From contig JAPEUQ010000024.1 of NCBI GenBank assembly GCA_027946365.1, forward strand, positions 62,001 to 126,000: a stretch of DNA of 64,000 bases. Reading direction: 5' to 3'. This DNA comes from Kalmusia sp. IMI 367209. Taxonomy: Eukaryota; Ascomycota; Dothideomycetes; Pleosporales; Didymosphaeriaceae. Both the position numbers and the translations under genes were made by a program. Positions 1 to 11,465 of the stretch are shown here, one piece after another. The stretch's first letter is position 1. Each line of letters opens with the position of its first letter. The notes below the pieces were generated by a model. The model worked only from the letters and a program-made list of their open reading frames with translations. It was not told the origin of the DNA and made no database searches.

Positions 1-750
1 AGTCACGGTGTTGCGGAGGAATGAAGCACCCGCGCCGAAAGAGCGTTGCCAGTGACGATGCATCGAGCCTTGTGGGTGCTGGAAGTCCAAGTGCAGGTGA
101 AGGCGAAGGCTGTTGCACGTGACCCATAGTACGCAGGTGCGCCTAGTGCCTGCCTACCTGTCTCGAGCAGCGAGACGTCGATGGCGAGCCCCGAGCCGCG
201 GCGCTCAGTTGCGCAACAGCGGCAGGCAGCGTCATAGCGCGGCTGGGACCTTAATATAAACCAGGACCGCGACTTCATTTGGGCTGACTCTTGTCGCACG
301 CATCCTTCTGCGTCGCGGTCCATGCATTGTTCGCTGACGAGACGGGGTGGACTGGGAACGGCGGTGGGGCTGGGTGACAGCGTATACCGGCACGCCAGAA
401 GCTGTGCGGTACGTTCCTCGGGCAGACTGCATGCAAAGAAAAGAAGGGTAAGAAAAGAAAAAGGGCAAGAGGCAACACGGCACACACACACCTGCAAGCG
501 TGCCTGGCCCGGAGCAGTGGGGGTGGGAGAGAGGAGGGCGGGAGGACAAGCTGGGCATGCTCAAACACGCGCAGGGGCCACCAATATCAATCTCGGGACA
601 AATTCATGCTGCCGAGCGCACGCCCCGAGCCGCTCTCTCTGGGCCGCTGCTTCACATTCACGCTGCTGACGCGACCATGGCACCCATCTCATCTCGTCTC
701 AACCCCAAGAGCGGAGCAGCGCAGGCAGAGAAAGCTGTGGGCGCGCACGC

Positions 751-782
<32 letters not shown>

Positions 783-2207
783 AGGAGAAACCGGTGGCTT
801 CGGAAGAATTGTTGGTCGGAGGAGCCCTCGTGCTGGACGGGAACTCGTGCGCTGCCCGGCCTGTCTCACCACGTAGGCGGCCAATGACGGCGGCGCGCGG
901 CGGCCCCTGACTCGTCAATCTGTGGCAGCTTAGGATGGCTGAGGATGGCGTTGCTCGCTTCGACCGAGGGCCCCGTTCCAGCGTCTGTGCTGTGGCCTGC
1001 TGGGGTCCGGATCCCAGGCCTCGCTGCCATGCCCTGCACCATCTGCACCACCACCACCCCAGCGCGGGCCCCGGCCCTGAAGTCTCTGGACTCGCTGCCT
1101 CTCCACCGCTCTCTCAACACCAGGCGCTGGTCGAAGAGTGCTGCTCGCGAGTCCGACGCTCTTTTACTTTTTTTTATTCTGTCCCCTCACCCCCCTCCAG
1201 TTCCGTTGCTGGCCTTTTCCGAACTTCTCTTCGCTCTTTCAACGCTTTCTTTTCTTGTCCGTGCCCTCGTTCGCCGGCGTTCCAATACTCATATTTTCGT
1301 ATGGCCACCGCGCCTGCCGTGCACCTGATCCCGCGAGCAAATTGACAACGCCTTGTGAGCACACACACCTTCGAGACAAAGGACGTCTTTTCTCCGACAG
1401 TGTCTGTCTGACCGTTGGGGAGACACTGCTGTAGTGTACGTATAGCTTTCCCTCGTCGTCTCCGCATCTGGAAGTCCGCTCCTCGGTGCTGCTACGAGAA
1501 GCGTCGCAAGATATACCTCCCAATCCGCGCTACCCCCCCCAAGCACTCGTCCACCGTCTCCAACTCTGATACATCTTTCGGCCTTGTGGGATCCTCGTTG
1601 ACCCTCGCATTGTCGCATGCCGCTGGTTTGGGAACGTCCTTGCCGTTTTCTCGCTTCTTCAGCATTATGCTAGGGACCCGACTGATCATGACTGGCTGTA
1701 GGTTTCGATAATTCCTAATTTGTAAACCATTGGCCTATCGCTTCCAATATTCGGTCCTGTCATCACCCAACTTGCTGCGTCGTGGATCCGCCTCAAGCAA
1801 GGAACCATTGCTTTCGGTACCTCGCCCGACCGACACTCTAACCATACTGGCTCTCCTCTAACAACGTGCCTCATCGCCATTGTCCAGAGCAGCTGCCTTA
1901 GACATCAGGACCGCCATCTGCAATTTGTAATTGCCATTGGGAGATTCTTCCATGCCCAGCTCGGTACCATTCCTCCCCCACATCAGCGCACGGCAACCCC
2001 AACCTCAAGGTCGTCCGCGCCCCTGCCACCGACTAGTCCTGCCGTACCTTGCCGCACCATCCGAGACAGTGCCAACGGGCGCAACGTGATTTCCTGGAGC
2101 CGTCACCAAGCGCCTCGCATCCTCCGACTCCCTGAAAACCTACACTACCGCCAGACCCGTGTCGGTCTACAGACACGAACCACCGCCACCATTTCGCCGA
2201 ACCATTC
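1..2207. other. Upstream non-coding region of the EGF-like membrane protein gene
   Basis: No convincing gene is visible. The open frames here are short, mutually overlapping and biased toward Arg/Pro/Ser/Cys, as expected of GC-rich non-coding DNA. The stretch contains a GA dinucleotide microsatellite (751-778) and pyrimidine-rich tracts around 1160-1260. The last several hundred bases probably hold the promoter and 5' leader of the gene that starts at 2208. Confidence 0.6.
751..778. repeat. (GA)14 microsatellite
   Basis: Fourteen uninterrupted GA dinucleotides, followed by an AG. It lies about 1.4 kb upstream of the gene at 2208. GA/CT tracts are common in fungal promoters, but no function is shown here. 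Confidence 0.95.
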
Positions 2208-4763
2208 ATGAGTTACGATCCCCGACTGGCCGCCCGGTCTTACGGCGCGCCTGGAGAAGAGGACGATGGCAGCACCAAGAAAGGCTCGGTACGCGCAGCG
2301 CGAAAGGCATTGCAGGCAGCAAGAGTACAGGGGCAACTACCGGACAGGTCCAAGATCATAGGACTCCCCCAAAGGCCAAACCAGAACCTCGCACCCACAG
2401 ATAGTAGGAGTGGCGGAGCCGCACTGTCGCCCACTCCACAGTGGCCACTGTCCAACGATGCGGATGATGTGCTGGACTCGAGACCGGGTCTATCGAATGC
2501 AAAGTCATCGAACCGAGGGCCCCCTCCACAGCGACCGCCACGCCCGACATCGGATGAATTACCCATACAGCAACCGTCGCCGCAATATCGCGAATCTTTC
2601 AACAGCGATGATCCTTTTTCGCCAACCTCCGGACGCTCATCGCGCCCGCTCACCACGTCCTCCGCCGCCTCGGAAGCCTCGTCGTTGGGGGAGATTCCCG
2701 ACTTCCCCGTTCCTCAACCGCCCATGCCCACAATTCAACCACTCCCGCGCCGTATCCCTAGCCTCGGTCCACCTCCTTCGTCTCGGAGAGGGCCATCGTC
2801 ATACTATACGCAGATGTCCTACGTATCACCAATTGCGGAAGAGGCAGAGACGCGCTCGAACACGATACGCTCACATCACGGTTCATTCGCATCGAGCATG
2901 GCGATACCTGCGAATGAGGATTATTACATGGAGGACCCATATGTACGATCGGACGATGAGGAAACCATAACCAGTGATTATGGGAGGGAGTCGCGAGGAA
3001 GCGACCATGACGATAGAAGTGGGCTAGTGACGCCAGCCCTCGTTCGACAGGCTAGTTTAGGACGGAGAACGAAGCCCTCCCTGATGACGATCAAATCAGT
3101 CGATAGTTTTGGGGACAAGAAAGCGTCATCGATAAAGAGAAAGCCATCCCCTGATGACAAGGAGTGGGAAGCAGGTATCGGCGGTGCAGTGCTCGCTGCC
3201 AAAGACGGCATTGCAGGCGGCGGGCCAGCAAGGTTGAGGGAACTCTCCCCGGACGACGCATCGCTGGATTCACCCAGGGACCTCAGTTCAAGATTCGGAG
3301 ACCCGGAGAAGAGCATGGATCCCGAAAAGGATGGCTCGTTGGAAGCACCGACACATCGCCTGCAGCAAGGGACCCGCGACACCACTTTGGCCGATCGTGT
3401 TGGCAGACGTCGTCCCCCACGCATTGATGTTGACGCAGTACGTGAAGCTGAAGCGCGAGGCAGCTTGACTAGTTTGCCCGAGCTGATCAGACGAGCAACT
3501 CGGCTCGCTGCAAATCTCGATAGGGGTAAGACGGCAAGCCGACTGGGTCTGGATTTCTGGGAAGCGGGAGCACCTGAGAAGAAAAACTCGCACAACTCAA
3601 ACTCCATGGCCGATATGCTCGCAGCATTCCCTCCGCCCGGAGAAGCGACGCCAAATCGTGGCGCCACCCCAGACCAGAGGCGCATGTCCAAGTGGCCATC
3701 GGCTGGCGAATATGGAGCAGATTCTGCCATGAGTGATCGCAAAAATGAGCGCCGAAGAAGATGTTGCGGCATGCCCATGTGGACCTTCGTCACACTCTTG
3801 ATCGTACTATTGTTTCTCATTGCAGCTGCCGTCATCATCCCCATCGTTCTGGTCGTCATCCCGAAGATGAAAAATTCCCAGGGAGCGGCCGCTCAGGGCA
3901 CCCAGGGTACAGGAACGGCTACGACCAGCAGCTCCGCCCAACCTACTGGATCAACTGGAAATCAAAACGATCAGTGCAGTGGTATCATCACTTGCCAGAA
4001 TGGTGGTGTTGCTATTCCCAATGCCGACCGCTCCTGCAACTGTGTCTGTATCAATGGATTCACGGGTAAAACCTGTGCGACAGAAGGAGACTCTGGATGT
4101 ACGACCACCAGCATCGGAGGCACCGCGAATAACGCTACCGTGGGCTCGGGTATCCCCAGACTCATCGAAAGTGCAGAGAACGAATTCCAGATCCCTCTCG
4201 ATTCGACGCGTCTGTTGTCGCTCTTCTCAGGCTTGTCGATGAGCTGCACTGCAGAGAACGCTCTCATCACTTTCAACGGGCTAGCTTCCCGCTCTGTCGG
4301 AGACGCCTACCTACCTATCTTGGTAACCTCGACCACTCCTTCGCGCTCGCTCCCCCTCCTCGACGAACCCCACCCTGAACCGGCTATCCTTCATCAGCGC
4401 CAAGCAATCGGCGAGCCCGGGACCGCCAACGCCAATGCCAACGCAGCCGAGAACGCGACGCCCTCTACAATCACGACTGCAAAGACTGCAGCCGCGTCTA
4501 CGCCACCGATATCAAGCAATTCCACGGCACTCGACTTCGCGCGACTTGGCGTCCTGCTTTCCCTCCAAGTAAGCGGCAAGTTAGATACCGCAGCCAGCGC
4601 CCAAGAATCCATCCAGAACTTCCTCAGCAAAGACCGTGACGGAGACTCCAAGGCCACTTCGGTGAATCTAGACGTTTTCACCATCGACCTCGTACAGTTT
4701 TCTATAAAATTCACCAACGGGACCACGATCCAGGCATCGTCACCCGACTCCACAACATCATAA
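2208..4763 (+). CDS. Single-pass membrane protein with an EGF-like motif
   Basis: One uninterrupted exon encodes 851 aa. The first 520 residues or so are Ser/Pro/Arg-rich and look disordered and cytosolic. A basic stretch (ERRRRCCGMPMW) is followed by one hydrophobic segment at about 523-550. After it comes a Ser/Thr-rich stem and a Cys-rich motif at about 590-622 with EGF-like spacing (CQNGG, then CVCINGFTGKTC). The C-terminal 230 residues form an extracellular-type region. The basic residues before the membrane segment suggest a type II/III protein with its C-terminus outside (inference). Many filamentous fungi have one such EGF-domain protein of unknown function. The start at 2208 is the first ATG of the frame. 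A signal or adhesion role at the cell surface is a guess. No intron is needed. Confidence 0.85.
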   Translation: MSYDPRLAARSYGAPGEEDDGSTKKGSVRAARKALQAARVQGQLPDRSKIIGLPQRPNQNLAPTDSRSGGAALSPTPQWPLSNDADDVLDSRPGLSNAKSSNRGPPPQRPPRPTSDELPIQQPSPQYRESFNSDDPFSPTSGRSSRPLTTSSAASEASSLGEIPDFPVPQPPMPTIQPLPRRIPSLGPPPSSRRGPSSYYTQMSYVSPIAEEAETRSNTIRSHHGSFASSMAIPANEDYYMEDPYVRSDDEETITSDYGRESRGSDHDDRSGLVTPALVRQASLGRRTKPSLMTIKSVDSFGDKKASSIKRKPSPDDKEWEAGIGGAVLAAKDGIAGGGPARLRELSPDDASLDSPRDLSSRFGDPEKSMDPEKDGSLEAPTHRLQQGTRDTTLADRVGRRRPPRIDVDAVREAEARGSLTSLPELIRRATRLAANLDRGKTASRLGLDFWEAGAPEKKNSHNSNSMADMLAAFPPPGEATPNRGATPDQRRMSKWPSAGEYGADSAMSDRKNERRRRCCGMPMWTFVTLLIVLLFLIAAAVIIPIVLVVIPKMKNSQGAAAQGTQGTGTATTSSSAQPTGSTGNQNDQCSGIITCQNGGVAIPNADRSCNCVCINGFTGKTCATEGDSGCTTTSIGGTANNATVGSGIPRLIESAENEFQIPLDSTRLLSLFSGLSMSCTAENALITFNGLASRSVGDAYLPILVTSTTPSRSLPLLDEPHPEPAILHQRQAIGEPGTANANANAAENATPSTITTAKTAAASTPPISSNSTALDFARLGVLLSLQVSGKLDTAASAQESIQNFLSKDRDGDSKATSVNLDVFTIDLVQFSIKFTNGTTIQASSPDSTTS

Positions 4764-5650
4764 CGTCCGTCACGACTCCCGTCACTATCACCCTATCCTT
4801 GCCACCTGAGAACTTCTCCCATCTTTTCCCATGCATACCCCTTTCTCATTTTGTACTGTTCTGTAAAATACGGCGGCTGCATAGAGCACGCGAAGCTCAG
4901 TCTTCAGCATTGGCGCACGAGTGTCCCCAAAACCATTTTCACTGTTGCTTGCTTTCGTGTCATTGCGTTTGTTTCTTAATACGTCCTGCGGACGCAAGTG
5001 CTGATCTGTCGATTGGATCTAATCTTTTTCTGGTGTATACCCCTGTTGTTCGGATGGAGGAGTAGCGATCGAGAGGATAGGAAAGGAGTCGACGGAAAGC
5101 CTTGTATATAGTTGCTGTGTGCCCGCCCTTGTGAGGCGGGCTGCTATGAATGCGAAAACGTTTGAAAGTACTGTGTACCCCGGTATAATCAGTGTGTGGC
5201 AGGCTGAAGCATATCCATCTGCATCGTGTATCCCGGGTCAACTTGAGATAAACCGTCGCCTAGTCCGTTGGTTTATTGCTAGAGACCTGTGGATAGGACA
5301 TCATAGGTATCCTGGTGCGGGTTGCAAGAGACGAACTGGCGCATAACATGGTATGGGAATTGGATCTGCATCGCGCATACTGGGTGACTTGAATCTCACT
5401 ATAAGGGCTAAGCCTTTGATACAGTACTGCCGATCATAGTACAAGAGTTTATAGGAGTTTCCTTACGTATTACGTCTCCCGCAGCGTTAATTTCTATGTT
5501 GTATCTTTGATATATGTCATGATAAAATGTCACGTACGAAAAGATGGAGGCACCGACTGTGAAGAGGAGAAGTTTATGCCCAGCTATTCTCAGCTACTCT
5601 ACAAATCTAAATGATCATCTACGGATGACTGTCACCAACACGACTTCCGC
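4764..5650. other. Convergent intergenic region between the EGF-like and DUF2828 genes
   Basis: Both neighbours end here, so the stretch holds two 3' UTRs. No coding potential is seen. A 7-bp GC inverted repeat with a 7-nt loop (5121-5141) lies within it. Confidence 0.7.
5121..5141. repeat. GC-rich hairpin in a 3' flank
   Basis: GCCCGCC and GGCGGGC are separated by CTTGTGA, giving a perfect 7-bp stem. It lies 358 nt after the stop of the EGF-like gene, in the convergent gap. It could be a 3'-end or RNA-stability element, but seven base pairs can arise by chance. Confidence 0.5.
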
Positions 5651-8257
5651 CTAATCAACCACTTGCAACATGCTGTATGCCTTGTGGCTAACAGCCTTCT
5701 TGACTAAAGACAACTGGTCAGGCTTCTTCTTGGCTTCAAGAGTAACCAAGCCATCCTCTTCTTTCTCTACGATGCTCTCTTCAACCTCGAAGCCACCCCC
5801 ATCGAGGAAGATCTTAAGCATGCCCTGAGAATAGCCAGACACCAGGGCGGTGTTCTCATCTCCCATAGTGACGGGCTTCGAAGTGCTGTCAGCAGCCAAG
5901 TTCCAGAAGATGAGCTTTGGCATCTCGTATCCAGCGACTTCATACTGTCGCTTGATGCGCTGAAAGCTAGTCGTCCAGCGTTCTGCACCACGCTCCGCCA
6001 TGTAGAACTGCATATCCGAGAAGACAAACACCTGCTTGACCATGTCTTCTTGCTTCAGATTATTGTCCAAAGCCATAGGGAGAATGACATCTTCAAACAC
6101 GGAGACGAAGTTGGTGTTCATGCTCCAGTTAGCAGCTTCAATTTGCCTGACTTTCTCGATAAGACCTCGACTGTCCTCCTGCCCGCCAACGCTGATGTAC
6201 TTCGGCTCAGTGGAGAACGTAATAATTCCTCCACCGAAGGGTGAAGCAGTAACTTCCGAGACGAGGAGAGAAAGGCCGATCGCGGAGTCCATGGGCACCG
6301 TCTTATCGTTCAGCTTTGGGGAATCCATACTACCGCTTACGTCGCATACTGCAATCGAGGAAGAGAGAGCCCCGGAATCTTTGACACGTTGGACAAGCGT
6401 ATTCCACTGTCCGTCAATGACTTGGCGCGTTACTTGGTCTTCAGCTGCGGCTTTAGTAATGCCAAAATTGGGGTTCGTGAGTTTAGGTTCGTAATCGCGA
6501 ACACCCCGAGCTTTGGCGACCAATTTCGATGGCAGCAATGTGGCACCAGAAATGGTTGCCTTGCCTGTAGCTACTCTCTTGACATAGTCGAAAAAATGTG
6601 CATAATCGTTACGAATGAACGACTTTGTGTAGCGATCCATGGCAAGCGAAGGGACACGCTCGTACTTGATATTGCTATATGTCCTTGCTGCAATATCCCT
6701 TTCCACGACAGCTAACGCATTCCGGAGAGGGGATAAATAAGTCTTACGGAACGCTTCACGAGCATGACGAAGGTAAAGTTCTCGACTGCTAGTGTCGGGG
6801 CAGATCTCAGCAGCGTTAGGAAAGAGCATCTCGGCGATGCTGGAGAGGATGAAGGTGTGTTTGTCGTGAAACTCTCCATGACTAGGTGCCCATTTGGCAG
6901 CAAGCGACAAATTTCTCAGGTCCGACTGATTGCCACAATCCAGCAATTTTCGATCCTTTTTTAGCTGGTGGGCGAAGATGCGGGCCACGACTAGATGAAG
7001 CGTACGATAGAAAGAATCATGCTGCAGCTTTTCCAACACTCGCGTATGCTGCTGCTTGTTTTTCAGTTGACGTTGCTCCTTCGCCTTTGCGGCATCCCAC
7101 TCTCTCCTGCTCCTCCATCCTTTCGCATCGTCTTGCTTCTGCGTCAGTAACGCAGAAGGGTCTGCATCGAATGTCAATTGATCGTTCGCCGCGAGTGCGA
7201 CTATGTTGAGGAGATCCTTGTAGTATCCATGTGAAATCCCAGAGCGTACATCATGAGTTTCAAACAGGTTGTCGAAATTTGCCTCCTCCGCATCGACCAT
7301 ATCGAAGTCATCCACTGCGACCTTAACTTGCCCCGTCACGCCACTCCCTGTATTGGTTTTCTGGACCTTCTTCTCGATGATCGGACGGACTAGCCATATG
7401 AGATTCGTCAATAGGGTCGCGGGGTGCCTTTCAGCCAACCATCCAAAAGATTTGTACGCGGAAATCTTGTTCCCCTTACCGAGATGGATACTACGTGTGT
7501 TGAAGATGATCTTGAGGGTCATGAGAGGGTCCTCTTTCCAAGCATTTTCTAGCAAGATCTTCAGGTGGTCAGGTTGTGTATTCTCTCCTAAATTGTAGAA
7601 CAAGTCTACTAACGAATTCTGGGAAGACATATAGGTCAGATCCGCGTTCTCCGTAAGCGTCAAGTTATCTTGCGCAAGGTCTTGCTCGGTCCGAGCATAC
7701 GCCGCATGAGCTTTCAGGCCTTCGATGAAGGGCGCTTTTTTCACTGGCCCCTCAGTCGTGTCTTCTTCCCTAGATCGCTTCAAAGGCGAGGTTCCATGGC
7801 AGCCAATAGCGGCCATGGCATCTTGTAGCTCTTGGAATCGGGGAGTGCGAGAAGCAGTCACCAGCTTCTGCACTAATGTGTCGAACTCATCCTGCGGCAG
7901 GACCAGAGCAGCATCATGAGGAAGTAGGACAGGGACTGGAGACGGTTAGCTCATGCCTCACCGTAAGTTACGTAGAGACGTGAAAAAGATTTCTTGGAAA
8001 CCCCTAGCGCCTTTGCCTTCACGTCGCATCAACCTTCCACAGTCATAGAAGGTGTGGCGCCAATGTTCCGACAACGAGAAAGAGGTTGAACGACCCTTTC
8101 GGAAACACTTACAAGTTGAGTTCAAGGGCGAGTGATGTACGGCTGTAGACGCAGACGTAAACGCAACTGTACCCGCCGTCGGCTGAGCTTGAGTGGCCAT
8201 AGTCGTAGCAGATGCTGAAGGCTGGCTGGCGTCGAGAAATTGAGCTTCGGTCGTCAT
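5651..8257 (-). CDS. DUF2828 family protein with a von Willebrand A-like domain
   Basis: Two exons (8257-8113 and 7935-5651) encode about 809 aa. The intron has a GTAAGT donor, a GCTAAC branch and a CCAG acceptor, and joins phase 1 in frame. The tail of exon 1 (..HHSPLNST) runs into FPVLLPHDAALVLPQDEF. The body matches the fungal/plant DUF2828 family: an N-terminal all-alpha region with TROVE/HEAT-like character, and a C-terminal vWA fold. A clear metal-site motif, DVSGSMDS, lies at about 578-585, followed by IITFST and VFVFSDMQF strands. Family members are uncharacterised; similarity to Ro60/TEP1 suggests RNP binding (inference). Its promoter region is shared with the divergent CSN1 gene. 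Confidence 0.85.
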
Positions 8258-9231
8258 GTTTGCATCACGTGTACCCGCGTTGGAGAATGCAGGTGTGCAA
8301 AGTAGTGGACGAGAAGGCCGAGTGAAGAGTGGTCGGGTGGGCAGCGTCCTATCAATGGTCCGAGGCAGGCGTGGTCGGGCACGTGTAGACGGGTGATGTC
8401 GTCTAGCAATTCTGTGAATGGCGTGTGCGTTTGCTCTGAAAACAGGGGATCAGCCGCCGCTCAAGTACTTATCGCCCCACTTGCAATGAATAGATGTACA
8501 ACCACTGCGGCGCAGGCCTTGGTGGGTAAAGTTGCACTCACGCTCTTCCGGCGCGCCCCTTGAGCGTCAGCCACCAGGCAACCAGGGGCGACACCGACAT
8601 AGCGGACGCATGGGGGCAGCAAAAACGTGATTGGCTGTACATTGAAGACAAAAAGGGCGGATGGGGCCGTCAACACGCCTGCGATGGTGAATCGCAGGCA
8701 CGATTCCACGTTGCGACGATGTCGATGTTAGGCATCAGAGGCACGTGCTCTCTAACTGGAATAGTATGCAGGATCGACTAATGACTGTAAACAATTTTTG
8801 CATCTCAGAGCTGGCGAAGCAGACGGTTTGCCATTGTCGTTGTTTTTGAACATTGCCCGGCGTGGCTGCAAGAGTACTCATGGTAGTAGATTGCTTCGTG
8901 GATTGTTGAGCGGCGGGCGTGCAGCTATCGCAGGCAAGTGAGGCGATGATGGACAAGCTTGCAAAGTAGATATGGTCTAATATACGAATACCCAAGTCTG
9001 CATATGCCGTCCATGGAAGAGAATTGAGTGGCTACGTGCATCACGATAGGGAATGGTCGTCAAACCACCAAGACCAGGCAGCGCATGGAAGGGAAGGTGA
9101 AGTCAAGGCGCTTATGTCAGCCCCCGCTTAACGTAATAGAGCGGGCAGGCATCAACATGGACCACGGACGTGTGTTGAGCTCCAAGCTCGCCGTACCCTC
9201 TCAACTCTCGCCATCCAGCCTTTCCACAACC
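8258..9231. promoter_or_regulatory. Divergent intergenic region between DUF2828 and CSN1
   Basis: The two genes point away from each other, so this 970-bp stretch must carry both promoters. It contains several CACGTG-core sites (near 8266, 8379 and 8741), the E-box core bound by fungal bHLH factors in general. No TATA box stands out and no open frame is credible. Confidence 0.5.
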
Positions 9232-10785
9232 ATGGCAAAAGATGCCGCAGACGCGCCCTTCTTTCAGAAGCGGAGAGCCCAGAGCGAAGTCGTCGTCAAA
9301 GGTCGCTCCCTACCTACATGCCTTCCAAGTGCATGCTAACGGCTCCAGACCCCCCCAAGTTCGACCTCGAATCTTACATGTCTAATTACGACGGTATGTC
9401 TCCAAATGCCGTAGTCATGGCGTCTGTGCAGGCTGATACATTGTAGGCTTCACCCGCTTCGATCGCCTGCACCACATCGGCTCGCATTCGACCTACTTTG
9501 CCATCGACGCGTACCGAACGGCCATTGCTGAGGCAAAGCGCGGCAAGAATGTCAAGCTGTACCTCGACCTGACCGAAGAGTTCGCCCAGATCGTTCCCGA
9601 CGACCCGATCGCGCTGACAGACACAACGTGGGCCGAGGACAAGACAAAGAAGATCGAGGCCGAGAAGGACAAGCTGGAGCACGAGCTGAAGTCGTACAAG
9701 AACAATATGATCAAGGAGAGTATACGCGTAAGTCGGCCATCGGTGGCATCTATGGCTGTTCATATGGCTGACGTCCCCTGCAGATGGGCAATGAAGACAT
9801 GGGCCACTTCTACTGTGCCATCGGCGATTGGAGTGCAGCACACAAAGCCTACATGCGCATGCGTGAACATTGCACCTCGCCCAGACACCTCGCCGACATG
9901 ACCCTGCGCCTCGTCCTTGTTAGCATCGCACAGAAGTCATGGCTGAGCGTTCAGTCACACGTCGCGAAGGTGGATGCCACCCAAGTCAAGGGCGACGAGA
10001 AGACCAAGCTGGAGCCTATCATATCGGCATGCATAGGCCTGGCGCACATGTGTACCCAGAATTTCCGTGACGCCGCCACGGCCTTTCTCAATACCTCACC
10101 GGCATTTTTGACTGCAGAACCAGCCGCAGGAATAACGTGGCAGCGTGAGGTCCTCACTGGCAACGATATAGCCGTATATGGTGGTCTTTGCGCTCTCGCA
10201 TCTATGGACCGAAGTCAGCTCAAAGATCGTGTCCTAGACAACAACGACTTTCGCAACTTCTTGGAGCTCGAACCGCACATCCGACGTGCCATTAACCTCT
10301 TCTGCAACTCAAAGTACAGCGCTTGTCTTGAGGTTTTGGAGGCCTATCGCAATGATTACCTCCTCGATGTCTATCTGTCCAGAGTGTTGACTAACATCTA
10401 CGGTCGCATCCGAACGAAGAGCATCGTCCAATACTTCATCCCCTTCAGCTGCGTCACCCTAGACGAGATGGCCACCAAATTCCAGCTCACAGGCGAGTAC
10501 GCGTCTATCGAGGACGAGCTCGAGGCCATGATCAACAACGGCACGCTCAACGCGCGGATAGACCTCGTAGACCGCCTTCTCATCTCTCCGTCGACGAATC
10601 CGCGCTACAAGGTTCATGCCGAAGCGCTCGCCATGGCCGAAACGTACGACCACACTCTACGCCTGCGCTTGACACGTTTGAACATGCTCGCCGCTGGCTT
10701 CGAGGTTCGACAAGAGAAGGGCGGAATGAAAGAGTCTGGATTCAGCGAGGGTCTCAGGGGTGTAGGATCAAAGATGGGCTTTTGA
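9232..10785 (+). CDS. csn1: COP9 signalosome complex subunit 1 (PCI domain)
   Basis: Four exons (9232-9301, 9349-9393, 9447-9727, 9784-10785) encode 465 aa. The phases join cleanly: K-D-P-P-K-F-D-L-E-S-Y across the first intron, Y-D-G-F-T-R-F across the second and E-S-I-R-M-G-N across the third. The protein has the Rpn7/CSN1 signature (FDLESY near the N-terminus, the IKESIRMGNEDMG helix, TPR-like repeats) and ends in a PCI domain with a winged-helix segment. CSN1 is a scaffold of the signalosome, which removes Nedd8 from cullin-RING ligases; in Aspergillus it governs development and secondary metabolism. The closest alternative, proteasome Rpn7, fits less well. In-frame ATGs upstream (for example at 9160) leave the start uncertain. 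The first intron's donor (GTCGCT) is weak. Confidence 0.88.
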
Positions 10786-11465
10786 CCTGTATAGCCTCCG
10801 GGCCTGGATACGTACGAAAATATTCAAGCACAGCATTTGCAGGCGTTTTTCAAGGATAGCGTAGAGTAATGACTTGACTGGCATAGGATTGCTCTGGCGT
10901 TATCTTGTTTTGGGTCTGAGCGATATACGGATATTGCAAGATATGAAAGGGAGCGAGGGTGAAGAGCGAAGGCTTTGCACTTACAATTACATAGCGGACA
11001 TGGACGCATCTCCACGACAATGTCAAACACGCACGAACAGGGATATGAGTGATATTGTGAACATGCCATTTCAACACTAAAAAGGGGTATAATCAAATCG
11101 TCTGTCGTGTACCCTTGCCATGCTATCGTGTACATCCGATCCGAGCCTCAACAGTCATCATCTGTGACATCAGCAAATAGTCGATCATTAACATGGGTAT
11201 CAAGAACATCAGCCATCCTTCCCTTGTCGAGCCACCAGAAGTCCTTCGTCTCAAAACCAAGACAAAAGTCCAGAGACACACTCCCGGATATGCAATACAT
11301 AAGCGGACTGTCCCAAGACCTTTGCCCTATTTTTGTATTTCAGAGAGTGCACAGTAAAACCAAACACTTGGTAGGTGGTTGAATAACCCAAAGCGACCGG
11401 TTCTACTTCTCTCCACCCTCTAATTCCTCCCCGTCCACTGTGTCGCTGTCCTACACCTCATCCAT
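10786..11465. other. Convergent intergenic region between CSN1 and the Zn2Cys6 gene
   Basis: The 3' ends of two genes face each other across 680 bp. No open frame with plausible protein composition is seen; it presumably holds the two 3' UTRs. Confidence 0.7.

Noticed and set aside
3..497. 164-codon minus-strand open frame at the left edge
   Set aside because: Composition is patchy (Arg/Cys/Ser/Ala), other frames over it are just as open, and there is no domain or splice pattern.
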